NCBI GenBank assembly: GCA_002720855.1
Contig: PBIN01000015.1
Location: forward strand, 558,001 to 622,000
Direction of reading: 5' to 3'
Source: Rhodospirillaceae bacterium
GTDB lineage: Bacteria; Pseudomonadota; Alphaproteobacteria; MPNO01; UBA2964
Length of the DNA stretch: 64,000 bases
The notes under the pieces are model-generated. The model was not told where the DNA came from, searched no databases, and saw only the letters and a program-made list of their open reading frames with translations. Shown here piece by piece: positions 37,460 through 46,154 of this stretch (its first letter is position 1; each line of letters opens with the position of its first letter). A program made the translations under genes and the position numbers.

Positions 37460-38362
37460 TCAGCCGATATGGTCCTGATGATTATCAAGGTACCAGTCGG
37501 CGATTTCCTCTCGGGTCGGAAACCAGACCCCGTCAAAACCCTTCACATAATCTAGAAAGTCGCCAAGTGCCCTAATACGATAGGGCTGGCCAATCACGTG
37601 CGGATGAAGCCCAAAGTTCATTATCCGCATCGCTGTTTTTCCCTCCTCATAGAGAACGTCAAACTGTTCGCGTAACGCTGCCAGGCCCTGGTCCAGCGTC
37701 ATACCGCCGCGCGCAAACATGTTGAAATCGTTTACGTCATTTGAATAGGGTATGCACACAATTGGGCCGTTTTCGGTTCTGATCAAATAGGGTTGATCGT
37801 CATTAAGAAAATCGCAGAAAAATGTCAGGCCTGCTTCTTTAAGATAATCAATGGTCCTGGCCGTTGGCCTGAGAGACGATGAAAGCCAGCCTTTTGCGGG
37901 TCGACCAATAACTTCGTTATAAACATCCAGAGTACGATTTATAACGTCGCGCTCTTTCTCTGGTTCCTCCGCGTAAAATGTCAGAATATCGTTTTGTGCC
38001 CAGTTATGTGGTACGAGCTCCCAACCTCTTTCATTCACGGCATCTATAATTCTCCGGCGTTCCAACGCCATTTTTGCGTTCATAGTGCAGGAGGCCGGAA
38101 TGCCGGCTTTATCTAGCCGGTCCAAAACACGCCATACACCGACACGCTGCCCATATTCACGCCACGTCCAATTTACGTAGTCAGGAACATTTCCGGGAAC
38201 CGGAAACGGTATCGTTGCTGGGCCACCGGCATAAAGCGGTTCAGTTTGATTGCGGGTTTGCTCCCAATATTCGAGATTGATCGTAATAATTAGGGCGATG
38301 CGATGATCGCCGGGCCATTTCAGGGGTTTGCGATCAGGTAACGCAACAAAATCATATTCCAT
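37460..38362 (-). CDS. Polysaccharide deacetylase-family protein (PuuE/HpPgdA-like)
   Basis: A 300-residue protein with the fold of the PuuE/PgdA-like deacetylases: ALIITINLEYWEQ at strand 1, GWELVPHNWAQNDIL, GWLSSSLRPTARTIDYL and GLHPHVIGQPYRIRAL near the end. The canonical TFDDG is replaced by TINLEYW, so the metal site differs from ordinary chitin-type CE4 enzymes, as in the allantoinase-like branch that acts on C-N bonds. No signal peptide. Convergent with the cupin gene (61 bp between stops). Substrate not predicted. Confidence 0.75.
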   Translation of the reverse strand: MEYDFVALPDRKPLKWPGDHRIALIITINLEYWEQTRNQTEPLYAGGPATIPFPVPGNVPDYVNWTWREYGQRVGVWRVLDRLDKAGIPASCTMNAKMALERRRIIDAVNERGWELVPHNWAQNDILTFYAEEPEKERDVINRTLDVYNEVIGRPAKGWLSSSLRPTARTIDYLKEAGLTFFCDFLNDDQPYLIRTENGPIVCIPYSNDVNDFNMFARGGMTLDQGLAALREQFDVLYEEGKTAMRIMNFGLHPHVIGQPYRIRALGDFLDYVKGFDGVWFPTREEIADWYLDNHQDHIG

Positions 38363-38397
38363 ACAAGGGCCCCACTGTCTTCATGCCCTTACACAGT

Positions 38398-38439
38398 ACG
38401 ACAAACGCCGCCGGCAATGCCAGCGGCGTTTGTCGTTTT
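38398..38439. terminator. Strong hairpin with T tract between gdh and deacetylase-family gene
   Basis: A perfect 14-bp inverted repeat (38398-38411 with 38423-38436; core ACGACAAACGCCGC) surrounds an 11-base loop that can add a GGC/GCC pair, and is followed on the + strand by TTTT. The flanking genes are both reverse-strand, where the stem is preceded by A residues but not followed by T residues, so the orientation is unexpected. Termination of reverse transcription from the glutamate dehydrogenase gene is still the likely job. Confidence 0.65.
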
Positions 38440-38459
38440 AAAATGACCAGAGATTATCC

Positions 38460-41400
38460 TTAGACCAGGCTCCTCAGTTGACGGTTGATCACACTCAACT
38501 TGGCGAGATCGACCGCAGAGCCCGCCTTGATTTCCGTAATCATGTTTGTGGCCCTTTGGACAGCATGTGCATTGGCTTCCGCCCAGGCATCGATAATCGT
38601 CGGTGCCAATTCGGCTCCGCCCGATACATCCATGATTCTGGTAACCAAACGCGTCTGTGTAGCATAGAGATCATCGACGATTCCCGCCGTTGCGCTTTTT
38701 TGCCATTCATCACCACGTGCGATTTGCAATGCGGCAGCTCGAAGCCAGTCAAATCCAAAACGGTCTCCGATACCGTAGAAGACCCTGGCAACAGCTTCCG
38801 GTTCAAATCGACCACCTGCAGCTATGCGAACAATATCGCAGGCTGGCGCCAATGCATCCAGATTAGCGATGCGCTGGGCAAGCGTTTTCGGTGCGTGTCG
38901 CGTAATATAATGGTTTGCCTTTTCGTCTCGCGTAATTTTGAGTGCCGGAGACAAAATAGAATCCAATCCTTTGTCCATTCCCGCCACGGCAGGCTGAAAA
39001 GCATTTACTGTCTTTCCTATTTCCTGACCGCTGGCTTCATTTCTTGTAAACCAAATAGTGCCGCGTGTGATGAGATCGAGAATTTCGAGTTGCATCTCGG
39101 TCTGCACATCTGCAGGTACCGAGTTGTCCAATGACTCAACGCCGCTCCAAAGCTCCGCAAGGCCAAACACCTGTCGGCAGGCCAGGTAGGCTCGGGCAAT
39201 CGCCGCTGGTTTCTCGCCGGTCCGTTCCGAAATTGTATTTATGAAACTGGGACCGGTACGGTTCACCACTGTATTGGCTACATAAGTTGCAATGATTTCA
39301 CGACGAAGCCGGTGATTCCCAACCAGATTAGCGAAACGCCTTTGGATCAATTTGGGGAAATATAGACCGAGTGTGTTCTCAAGATAGGAATCGTCTGGCA
39401 GCGAGCTTCCCATGACGTCATCAAATAAAGCAATCTTGGCATAAGCCAATAGAACTGAAAGCTCTGGCCGCGTAAGACCTTTGCCCGCCGACAAGCGCAT
39501 CTCAAGATCTTCATCGGATGGAAGGAACTCCACGTCTCTATCGAGCTCGCCGCTGCGCTCCAACGCATGAATAAAGCGCAAGTGTTCATCCGCGAGCGCG
39601 AGGCTTTGATGTTCAGCATTGGTCAACGCCATGCTTTGGCGATAATTATCCATCAAGACCAGATCCGAAACATCGTCGGTCATATCAGCGAGGACTTTAT
39701 TGCGTTGTGCAAACGTAAGCTTGCCAGAACGCGTCGCCATACCGAGAAGAATCTTGATATTGACCTCATGATCAGAACAACCAACACCCGCGGAGTTGTC
39801 GATAAAATCAGTGTTGATACGACCACCCGATTGAGAATATTCGATCCTGCCCAATTGCGTGGCGCCGAGATTGGCGCCCTCGCCAACAATTTTGGCACGA
39901 ACCTGGTTCCCATTGATGCGAAGAGAATCATTGGCGCGATCACCAACCTCAATATTGTTCTCATCGCGGGACTTGATGTAAGTGCCTATGCCGCCAAACC
40001 AAAGAAGGTCAATCTCGGCGGTTAGAATGGCATGAATAAGCTCATTCGGCGTAACCGTATCACCGGGAAGATCGAACACCTTGTGCATTTGTGGCGTGAC
40101 TTTTATCGATTTTGCCGAACGCTCAAAGATACCACCACCTGCAGAAATCAGCTTGGCGTTGTAGTCGGTCCAGGAGGATCGGCCCTTATCAAACAGTCTC
40201 TTCCGCTCTTTAAAGCTCGATGCTGGATTCGGATCTGGGTCGACAAAAATATGGAGATGGTTAAACGCACCAACGAGTTTTGTGAACGGTGAATAAATCA
40301 TACCGTTGCCAAATACATCGCCCGACATATCGCCAACCCCGACACTGGTAAAGGGCGTCGTCATCACATCAACGCCCATTTCGCGGAAGTGGCGTTTTAC
40401 GGATTCCCACGCTCCGCGCGCGGTAATGCCCATGGCCTTGTGGTCGTAGCCAACCGAACCGCCGGATGCAAAAGCGTCATCGAGCCAGAAGCCGTATTCC
40501 TGTGAAACGCCGTTGGCAATGTCCGAGAAAGTCGCAGTACCTTTGTCAGCGGCAACAACAAGATACGGATCGTCATCGTCTTGTCGAACGACATTCTTCG
40601 GCGGAACGATCTTATCGCTTTTCAGGTTGTCTGTAATATCGAGCAAGCCACGCATAAAGGTTTTGTAGCAGGCAATTCCTTCTTCAAGAAAAGCCTCGCG
40701 GCCACCGGATTCGGGTGGTTGTTTGACAATAAATCCGCCCTTCGCGCCGACGGGCACAATAACGGCATTCTTGGTCATCTGGGATTTCATCAAACCAAGA
40801 ATTTCGGTCCGGAAATCCTCTTTGCGATCCGACCAGCGGATACCGCCACGGGCAACCTTGCCACCACGTAAATGTACTGCATCAACGCGTGGCGAATGCA
40901 CAAACACCTCGATTGCGGGTCGCGGCAATGGCAGCTCATCCACATTGCCACTATCGATTTTGAATGACACATAAGGTTTGGGTGATCCGTCTTCAGCGGG
41001 CTGGTAGAAATTGGTCCGCAGAGTGGATTCAATGATATTGACGTAGCGTCTGAGGATACGATCCTCATCTAGCGATACAACGTTGTCGAGCGCTTTGGAG
41101 AGCTTGTCTTTCAGCTTTTCGGTCCGTTTGCCTGACTTCGGCGCAAGCTCAGGATCAAATCTGAATTCAAACAGCTCAACAATCATTTTGGTTATGTCGA
41201 CCTGATTTGCCAGCGTGTCTTCAAGATAAGACTGACTGTAGAGAATCGCCGCCTGCAGCAGATACTTACAATAGCCGCGCAACATGACGATTTGACGCCA
41301 TTCGAGCTCTGCATCAAGCACGAGTTTATTGAAGCCATCATCTTCCATCTGGTTGTTCCAGACACGATGAAATGCTTCTTCAAAAAGAGGTTTAACCTCT

Positions 41401-43328
41401 TCGACATCGACGGCCGCGCCTGAGCGCGTAACCAAACCGAAGTCGTGCAGCCACACCGGTTTATCGGAACTCTCCGGGACAAGTTTATGGGGAACCTCAT
41501 CTATGACGCGAAGACCCATGTTCTCCAGAACCGGCAGTACATCAGATAGCGGGAGCGGTGCCCCCGGATGAAACAGTTTGAATCGAACCGCATTATCTTC
41601 AGCTTCCTGCCGACGATATAGATCGAGGACAATCGCACCATTTGAAAACGTTTCTTCAACACGTGCGATATCTGCTACAGCCGATTCCGGGCTGAAAATC
41701 TCACGATAGGCGGCAGGAAAGGCGTCGCGATAGTCGGAATGATATTGAATTCCATCATTTTCGCCGTGAGCGTCGATGAGTACACTTGCCAGCGCATCTG
41801 ACCAATCGCGTGCTGCCTCCGCCAAACGTTCCTCAATCTCAGAATCGCTTTGGGGTGCAGAAACGCCCGGCGTCGTTTTGACGATAAACTGAATGCGCGC
41901 AAGCGCTGAATCCGTCACCTGCGTATAGTAAGCAGTTACCGGACCCGCATATCCATCTTCCAATATTTCCTGAAGTTTTCGCCGTAGCGCCGTGTTGTAC
42001 CTATCACGTGGCACGAAAACCAGGCACGAAAGATGTCGCCCAAAGGGGTCGCGATGGACAAAAAGCGCGACACGCTGACGTTCGCGCAACCGCAAAATAC
42101 CAAGCGAGGTCGCCAGCAAATCTTCAACATCAACTTGAAGAAGTTCGTCACGTGGCAACGACTGCAAAGTGTGCATAAGAGCCTTTGCATCGTGGCTAGA
42201 GGGCTCAAAACCAGCACTTTCAACAATGGAGTCTACTTTGCCTCTGAGGACCGGAATCTCATTAACGGTGTGATTATAGAGATCGGATGTAAACAACCCG
42301 ACGAACAAACGTTCGCCCGAAACATTACCCTGCTTGTCAAACATCTTGATGCCAATAGTGTCGAGATGTACTGGGCGATGAACCGTAGATCGAGTATTCG
42401 CCTTGCTCACCATTAAAGCGGTGGGCTTATTCAGAAAGTCGGCAATTTCAGGCGGCAAATCCGAACCATTGGAAAGGCCTTCAAATATTTTAGTCTTTTG
42501 CGAACGCAGGATTCCAAGACCGCTCTTTCGATGGGTCTTTAAGATCGATTTTTTTCCTTTGGTCGAAATCCCGTATTCGCGATATCCAAGAAACGTGAAA
42601 TGATTGTCATCGATCCATCGCAAAAAGGCCTTGGTTTCCTCAATTTCAGCTCGGCTTAGCGGCACTTCGTCAGGCTGCAAATCTGCGATTGCTTCGGCAA
42701 CCTTGACCCGCATCGTCCGCCAATCGTCGACAGCGTTCCGAACATCCTTCAGAACATTTTCGAGTTGTTTGGAAATCGTGCGCAATTTGTCTTGACCGGC
42801 ATGCTCATTGATCTCGATGTGAATCACTGATTCCATACCGGTATCGACCGCTGCCTTTTCATCCTGGCAAATAGCAAGAAGTTTCCCGTTTTTATCCCGT
42901 TTCACGCGAATAATTGGGTGAACGATGACATGTATTGTCGCCTCAAGCTGATTGAGCGCAGCAGTAACGGAATCAACCAAAAATGCCATATCGTCATTGA
43001 CGACCTGAACAGCTGTGTGGTCTGTGTCCCATCCACCCTTTTCATTCTTTGGATTAAAGACTCGGATTGAAGGTTCATGAGGCGTGCGTTTCTGGAGTAA
43101 GTCCCACGCCGATAGAGCCGCCGCCAACAGCTGATCCGGCGCAGCGCGTAAAACGTCCTCCGGCGCAGTATTGCCGTAAAACGCATTAATAAAATCGCCA
43201 ACATCGGCTTTTCCCGACTTCCTGGCTTTTCGCCGTGCGGCGGTAGCGACCTTCTTAATTACTGTCTTTTTAGCGTCTTCGCTGCGCTGAAGCATGGCTC
43301 CGGCCTTTCGTTTCTGTATGGCGGTCAA
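38460..43328 (-). CDS. gdhB: NAD-specific glutamate dehydrogenase, large (GDH-180) class
   Basis: A 1622-residue protein of the ~180 kDa NAD-dependent glutamate dehydrogenase class found in proteobacteria and actinobacteria. The N-terminal ~700 residues are regulatory. The catalytic core includes KVARGGIRWSDRKEDFRTEI, VPVGAKGGFIVKQPP, SGGSVGYDHKAMGITARGAW, GDMSGDVFGNGM and, later, GEGANLGATQLGRIEYS. It deaminates glutamate to 2-oxoglutarate with NAD in the cytosol, mostly for catabolism. Start is TTG 43328 preceded by a GGAG at 8-11 bp. Many antisense frames inside it are shadows. Confidence 0.96.
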   Translation of the reverse strand: MTAIQKRKAGAMLQRSEDAKKTVIKKVATAARRKARKSGKADVGDFINAFYGNTAPEDVLRAAPDQLLAAALSAWDLLQKRTPHEPSIRVFNPKNEKGGWDTDHTAVQVVNDDMAFLVDSVTAALNQLEATIHVIVHPIIRVKRDKNGKLLAICQDEKAAVDTGMESVIHIEINEHAGQDKLRTISKQLENVLKDVRNAVDDWRTMRVKVAEAIADLQPDEVPLSRAEIEETKAFLRWIDDNHFTFLGYREYGISTKGKKSILKTHRKSGLGILRSQKTKIFEGLSNGSDLPPEIADFLNKPTALMVSKANTRSTVHRPVHLDTIGIKMFDKQGNVSGERLFVGLFTSDLYNHTVNEIPVLRGKVDSIVESAGFEPSSHDAKALMHTLQSLPRDELLQVDVEDLLATSLGILRLRERQRVALFVHRDPFGRHLSCLVFVPRDRYNTALRRKLQEILEDGYAGPVTAYYTQVTDSALARIQFIVKTTPGVSAPQSDSEIEERLAEAARDWSDALASVLIDAHGENDGIQYHSDYRDAFPAAYREIFSPESAVADIARVEETFSNGAIVLDLYRRQEAEDNAVRFKLFHPGAPLPLSDVLPVLENMGLRVIDEVPHKLVPESSDKPVWLHDFGLVTRSGAAVDVEEVKPLFEEAFHRVWNNQMEDDGFNKLVLDAELEWRQIVMLRGYCKYLLQAAILYSQSYLEDTLANQVDITKMIVELFEFRFDPELAPKSGKRTEKLKDKLSKALDNVVSLDEDRILRRYVNIIESTLRTNFYQPAEDGSPKPYVSFKIDSGNVDELPLPRPAIEVFVHSPRVDAVHLRGGKVARGGIRWSDRKEDFRTEILGLMKSQMTKNAVIVPVGAKGGFIVKQPPESGGREAFLEEGIACYKTFMRGLLDITDNLKSDKIVPPKNVVRQDDDDPYLVVAADKGTATFSDIANGVSQEYGFWLDDAFASGGSVGYDHKAMGITARGAWESVKRHFREMGVDVMTTPFTSVGVGDMSGDVFGNGMIYSPFTKLVGAFNHLHIFVDPDPNPASSFKERKRLFDKGRSSWTDYNAKLISAGGGIFERSAKSIKVTPQMHKVFDLPGDTVTPNELIHAILTAEIDLLWFGGIGTYIKSRDENNIEVGDRANDSLRINGNQVRAKIVGEGANLGATQLGRIEYSQSGGRINTDFIDNSAGVGCSDHEVNIKILLGMATRSGKLTFAQRNKVLADMTDDVSDLVLMDNYRQSMALTNAEHQSLALADEHLRFIHALERSGELDRDVEFLPSDEDLEMRLSAGKGLTRPELSVLLAYAKIALFDDVMGSSLPDDSYLENTLGLYFPKLIQRRFANLVGNHRLRREIIATYVANTVVNRTGPSFINTISERTGEKPAAIARAYLACRQVFGLAELWSGVESLDNSVPADVQTEMQLEILDLITRGTIWFTRNEASGQEIGKTVNAFQPAVAGMDKGLDSILSPALKITRDEKANHYITRHAPKTLAQRIANLDALAPACDIVRIAAGGRFEPEAVARVFYGIGDRFGFDWLRAAALQIARGDEWQKSATAGIVDDLYATQTRLVTRIMDVSGGAELAPTIIDAWAEANAHAVQRATNMITEIKAGSAVDLAKLSVINRQLRSLV

Positions 43329-43403
43329 TTTTTTTCTCCAAGTAAGACGCTTTTAACAAATGATAGATGAAATCATGGTTAACAAGTCTAAACCAAATTT
43401 TTT

Positions 43404-43793
43404 ATGACACTCGGAAAGACGGGATTTGCCATGCCCCAAGGCGCCATACCAAACGACAACATTCACGATCCATTCTTCGACCGATTGCCAAGGCCGGTTT
43501 CCGAACAACTATCAATAGATCAGAAATCCGCCATAGCAGCAGCATTGCCAGGCCGAATAGGCGTTAAACCACCGGTAAATATTCGTATGAGTGTGCCCAT
43601 GCTCCGATGGCGATTTTACTTTGCGATAAATGGGGGCAAGGAACGTCGAAGTAAACCCCGATTGGCCGCTGATAGAAAACACAATCCTTTGATGACGCGC
43701 GGAAATACTTTATCCGTGGTGCTGGGTGCAACGACGTTGTATCTAGCAACACTGGGGGGTTTTTTGGTTTACGCCTCTATTCTTCAGGTTTGA
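43404..43793 (+). CDS. Small uncharacterised protein with C-terminal membrane helix
   Basis: A 129-residue protein I do not recognise. The first ~100 residues are hydrophilic with a basic patch (GGKERRSKPRLAADRKH), and the last ~25 (TLSVVLGATTLYLATLGGF) form one membrane helix, suggesting a tail-anchored inner-membrane protein. It is divergent from the glutamate dehydrogenase gene (75-bp gap), which may hold both promoters, and is 83 bp before the membrane protein at 43877. Confidence 0.55.
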   Translation: MTLGKTGFAMPQGAIPNDNIHDPFFDRLPRPVSEQLSIDQKSAIAAALPGRIGVKPPVNIRMSVPMLRWRFYFAINGGKERRSKPRLAADRKHNPLMTRGNTLSVVLGATTLYLATLGGFLVYASILQV

Positions 43794-43876
43794 CAGCGAT
43801 AACGGTAATTTGACCTTGCTTTAAAGCCAGAGCGTAAGCTGATAAACAGGCGCACCTTTATTTTAGCGAGCTGAAA

Positions 43877-45202
43877 ATGCAGGGGCTCACGAGCCTGCCC
43901 TTAAACCAGATTTTACTAGCCACTCTGTGGGCTTTCGCGGTTATCCAGATTTTTTGGAGCCATCCTATCCTGGAGCTTGCGGGTGGAATTGCGCTTGGAC
44001 TTTATATAGTGCTCGTTATCTCAAAAATTCGGCGGCGCATGCAAATATTGATTTCTTGTCTCGCCGCTACTGCGATAACACTTGCTGCGATATTCGACGG
44101 CTGGACAGCTCTTTGGCAGGGGATGGAGAATTCCGTCATATTTGCAGCGTTTTTCGGAACGGTTGTCTTGCTGCGGGCAACCGCGGATCAACGTCCCGAA
44201 ATCAGCAGAGCGCGACAGTTTGTAGAACGGCTTGGCGCCCAAGAACGCGACAGCGGATTAATGGCCGGAAGTCAGTTTCTGGGCAGCGTCCTCAATGTTG
44301 GTGTTATGTCTATTTTTGCGCCTATCGTCGGCCGTGACACCAGTAGCGATATCCGTAAATTGGCTGCAGAAGCCTGTCAGCGCGGTATGTGTCTGTGCTG
44401 TTTATGGTCGCCGTTCTGGATAGCCATGGCGTTGTGCTACGAGCATTTACCCACAGTGATGCTGTGGCAGATCATGACTTTGGGGCTGGTATTTGTGTTG
44501 GTTGGCTTCGTAACCGCACATTTCCTGTATACCCGGAGTGTAGGCCTGGCCGGACTAATGCGTGCGGTGGCGGCTTTGATCCCCGTATTACCCCCCGTCG
44601 CTGCCGCTGCCTTTGTGGTGCTTCTTCTCAACTCGACAACATCTTTGTCCACCCTCCAATGTCTGGTGACCGGCATACCTGTTTTGTGTCTGTTCGGACT
44701 TGCGGCGCAGGGACTCAGCCATTTGAAAATCGCAGTTCAACAATCCGGCAACGGAATCGGTGCAGTCCATAGCGAAGTTGTTCTGCTGACAGCGGCAATC
44801 CTGCTCGGAAAAACGCTGACACTGGCGATTTCGGAAACCGGTTTTAACCAGGCTGTAGCGGCGTTGGGTCTTCCCGACTGGGGCGTAATCACAGCGGTCA
44901 TCGCTACTATTACTGTTTTAGCATTTGCAGGTGTCCATCAGATCGTAACCGCGACGCTGGTACTTGTTCTCTTCGGATCAATCGACACCGGCGTTTCACA
45001 TTTGATCATTATGGAAGCGGCGCTTATCGGCTGGGCCTTCTCGTCAATGACAGGTCTATCAGCAGTTTCCGTTGCGGTCGCAAGCAACATGTTTAACGTT
45101 TCACTCGAAGGATTGGCATACGGCCCAAATTTGCGTTTCGTCGCCGTATTTGGCGTGATCGCAGTCATAGGACTGACCGCCTTAAACCGGCTTCTTATTT
45201 AA
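43877..45202 (+). CDS. Uncharacterised multi-span membrane protein (permease-like)
   Basis: A 441-residue protein with about eleven to twelve hydrophobic segments and very few charged residues outside the stretch RATADQRPEISRARQFVERL. Helices include residues ~11-30, 57-75, 82-98, 130-150, 190-215 and, near the C-terminus, 325-365 and 375-435. The even, two-halved layout is reminiscent of ion-transporter-type permeases, but I see no diagnostic motif. Starts at ATG 43877; a minus-strand terminator follows its stop. Confidence 0.65.
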   Translation: MQGLTSLPLNQILLATLWAFAVIQIFWSHPILELAGGIALGLYIVLVISKIRRRMQILISCLAATAITLAAIFDGWTALWQGMENSVIFAAFFGTVVLLRATADQRPEISRARQFVERLGAQERDSGLMAGSQFLGSVLNVGVMSIFAPIVGRDTSSDIRKLAAEACQRGMCLCCLWSPFWIAMALCYEHLPTVMLWQIMTLGLVFVLVGFVTAHFLYTRSVGLAGLMRAVAALIPVLPPVAAAAFVVLLLNSTTSLSTLQCLVTGIPVLCLFGLAAQGLSHLKIAVQQSGNGIGAVHSEVVLLTAAILLGKTLTLAISETGFNQAVAALGLPDWGVITAVIATITVLAFAGVHQIVTATLVLVLFGSIDTGVSHLIIMEAALIGWAFSSMTGLSAVSVAVASNMFNVSLEGLAYGPNLRFVAVFGVIAVIGLTALNRLLI

Positions 45203-45211
45203 AGTCCAGAA

Positions 45212-45239
45212 ATAAAAAGGCGGCCATTTAAGACCGCCT
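45212..45239 (-). terminator. Rho-independent terminator, minus strand
   Basis: On the minus strand the sequence reads AGGCGG, a 10-base loop, CCGCCT (stem 45218-45223 with 45234-45239), followed by TTTTTATTT. On the + strand there is no T tract after the stem. It sits downstream of the decayed LonB-type remnant at 45444-45719 and so looks like the terminator left behind from that gene. Confidence 0.65.
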
Positions 45240-45347
45240 GAAGTTGGGGAAGAGAATGAGCGCAGCAACTAAGCGCAAATTCCACCCCAAATAATGCAAA
45301 AACCATGCCAAAATTATGTATATATGAAAATCAAGGGTTTAGTGGCC

Positions 45348-45365
45348 CCATACGCATCCGTATGG
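45348..45365. repeat. Perfect inverted repeat (7-4-7)
   Basis: CCATACG, CATC, CGTATGG forms a perfect 7-bp inverted repeat with a 4-base loop. It lies in the 241-bp stretch between the permease-like gene and the LonB remnant, which otherwise shows nothing recognisable. It may be a small hairpin or an operator half-site pair; no neighbour points to either. Confidence 0.35.
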
Positions 45366-45443
45366 CGCATTATTGTACAACTATCGACCCAAAACAGTGT
45401 CAAATTGCGTAAATCGCCACACCCCTGACCATGACCAGCGAGC

Positions 45444-45719
45444 CTATACCTTTTTAGTAATGGCAGCACCATAATCAGAGGCAATGGTTTCTTTATCCAA
45501 AGCTGAACGAATGAACTCGACTGTGGAGCTCAGCCGACCACTTCGAGGTTCGCCGAGAACGAATATATTGAAATGCGAATCCTATATTTCCAAACCCAGC
45601 GCCAAGGCATCACGCGCCCGTTGATGGCTTGTAAATGAGAAGATATCGCCATCATTTCCGTCGCCGATTGAAAAAACCGGAAAACCAACATCTTCTGCCG
45701 CCAGGTTCTTAATGGCCAT
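45444..45719 (-). pseudogene. Remnant of a LonB-type (COG1067, AAA-domain) ATP-dependent protease
   Basis: Reading the minus strand from ATG 45719 gives 45 residues ending RARDALALGLEI, then TAG (45582-45584), then DSHFNIFVLGEPRSGRLSST in the same frame, and a final TAG at 45444. The pattern 'RAxxALxxGLxI...FNIFVLGxPGSGRxS' is the N-terminal ATP-binding region of LonB-like proteases, where the Walker A is GxPGSGR-type. Here it is truncated to 92 codons, interrupted by an amber codon, and the glycine of PGSGR is changed to PRSGR. It is therefore a decayed gene fragment. A terminator fitting its direction remains at 45212-45239. Confidence 0.6.
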
Positions 45720-45979
45720 CTATGTCCTCTCATACGCAGATAGAAAGTTAATCATTTATCGCACCCTCACCCTTGATACCAATGGGTCTCGGCGTCAAGC
45801 AGGTTGTCTGGAATAGATCAGATGACAATTTCGATGTTCGTACCGAGCATTGGTCATCCAGGAGCATTATGGAGCATTATAATGAAATATGAATTACTCG
45901 GTGGCGCCACTGCAGTGGCTGCGCCATCACGAATTCGCGCCTTTGCGGAAGAAATCATACCAGCATTTGCGTGAGGAAA
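45720..45979. other. Gene-free spacer between LonB remnant and tRNA-Gly
   Basis: About 260 bp without a convincing gene. A 10-bp direct tandem repeat, GGAGCATTAT twice, lies at 45861-45880, directly before a 30-codon frame (ATG 45882 to TGA 45974) whose product I do not recognise and which could be chance. Nothing else is recognisable. Confidence 0.4.
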
Positions 45980-46054
45980 TGGAGCGGGCGATGAGATTCG
46001 AACTCACGACATCAACCTTGGCAAGGTTGCGCTCTACCCCTGAGCTACGCCCGC
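45980..46054 (-). tRNA. tRNA-Gly (anticodon GCC)
   Basis: The minus strand folds as a 75-nt tRNA. The acceptor arm GCGGGCG pairs with CGCCCGC, the D arm holds AGCTCAGGGGTAGAGC, the anticodon stem-loop is CAACCTTGCCAAGGTTG with GCC at the centre, and the T arm contains GAGTTCGAATCTC. The discriminator is U and the terminal CCA is encoded in the DNA (TGG at 45980-45982 on the + strand). GCC reads GGC/GGU glycine codons. A promoter lies just upstream at 46068-46095. Confidence 0.96.
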
Positions 46055-46067
46055 ATCCGGAGGCGCG

Positions 46068-46095
46068 ATAATAGTCAGACAGTCCAGCATTGCAA
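46068..46095 (-). promoter_or_regulatory. Sigma-70-type promoter for tRNA-Gly
   Basis: On the minus strand, TTGCAA (46090-46095) is followed after 16 bp by TATTAT (46068-46073), close to the sigma-70 consensus. The stretch between the -10 and the tRNA is CGCGCCTCCGGAT, a GC-rich discriminator of the sort linked to stringent control of stable RNA promoters; that regulation is inference. Confidence 0.6.
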
Positions 46096-46104
46096 GTCTT
46101 TGCG

Positions 46105-46127
46105 TGGGTTTCACGTATTGAAACCCA
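46105..46127. repeat. Perfect 8-bp inverted repeat upstream of prolyl-tRNA deacylase
   Basis: TGGGTTTC, a 7-base loop, GAAACCCA form a perfect hairpin 27 bp before the ATG at 46155, followed on the + strand by TAGTGTC and a run of six T. It could be a terminator for + strand transcription entering from the left, or a leader hairpin of the deacylase mRNA. It is also upstream of the tRNA promoter on the other strand. Confidence 0.45.
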
Positions 46128-46154
46128 TAGTGTCTTTTTTGTAGGGTGCGCGCC

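Noticed and set aside
38478-42795. Several long + strand frames opposite the glutamate dehydrogenase gene (e.g. 38478-39134)
   Set aside because: They are antisense shadows of a well-conserved 1622-residue enzyme and show no recognisable domains.
45882-46071. Small + strand genes over the tRNA region (45889-46071 frame, and a 30-codon frame from 45882)
   Set aside because: The first runs through tRNA-Gly; the second is too short and matches nothing, though it follows a 10-bp tandem repeat.
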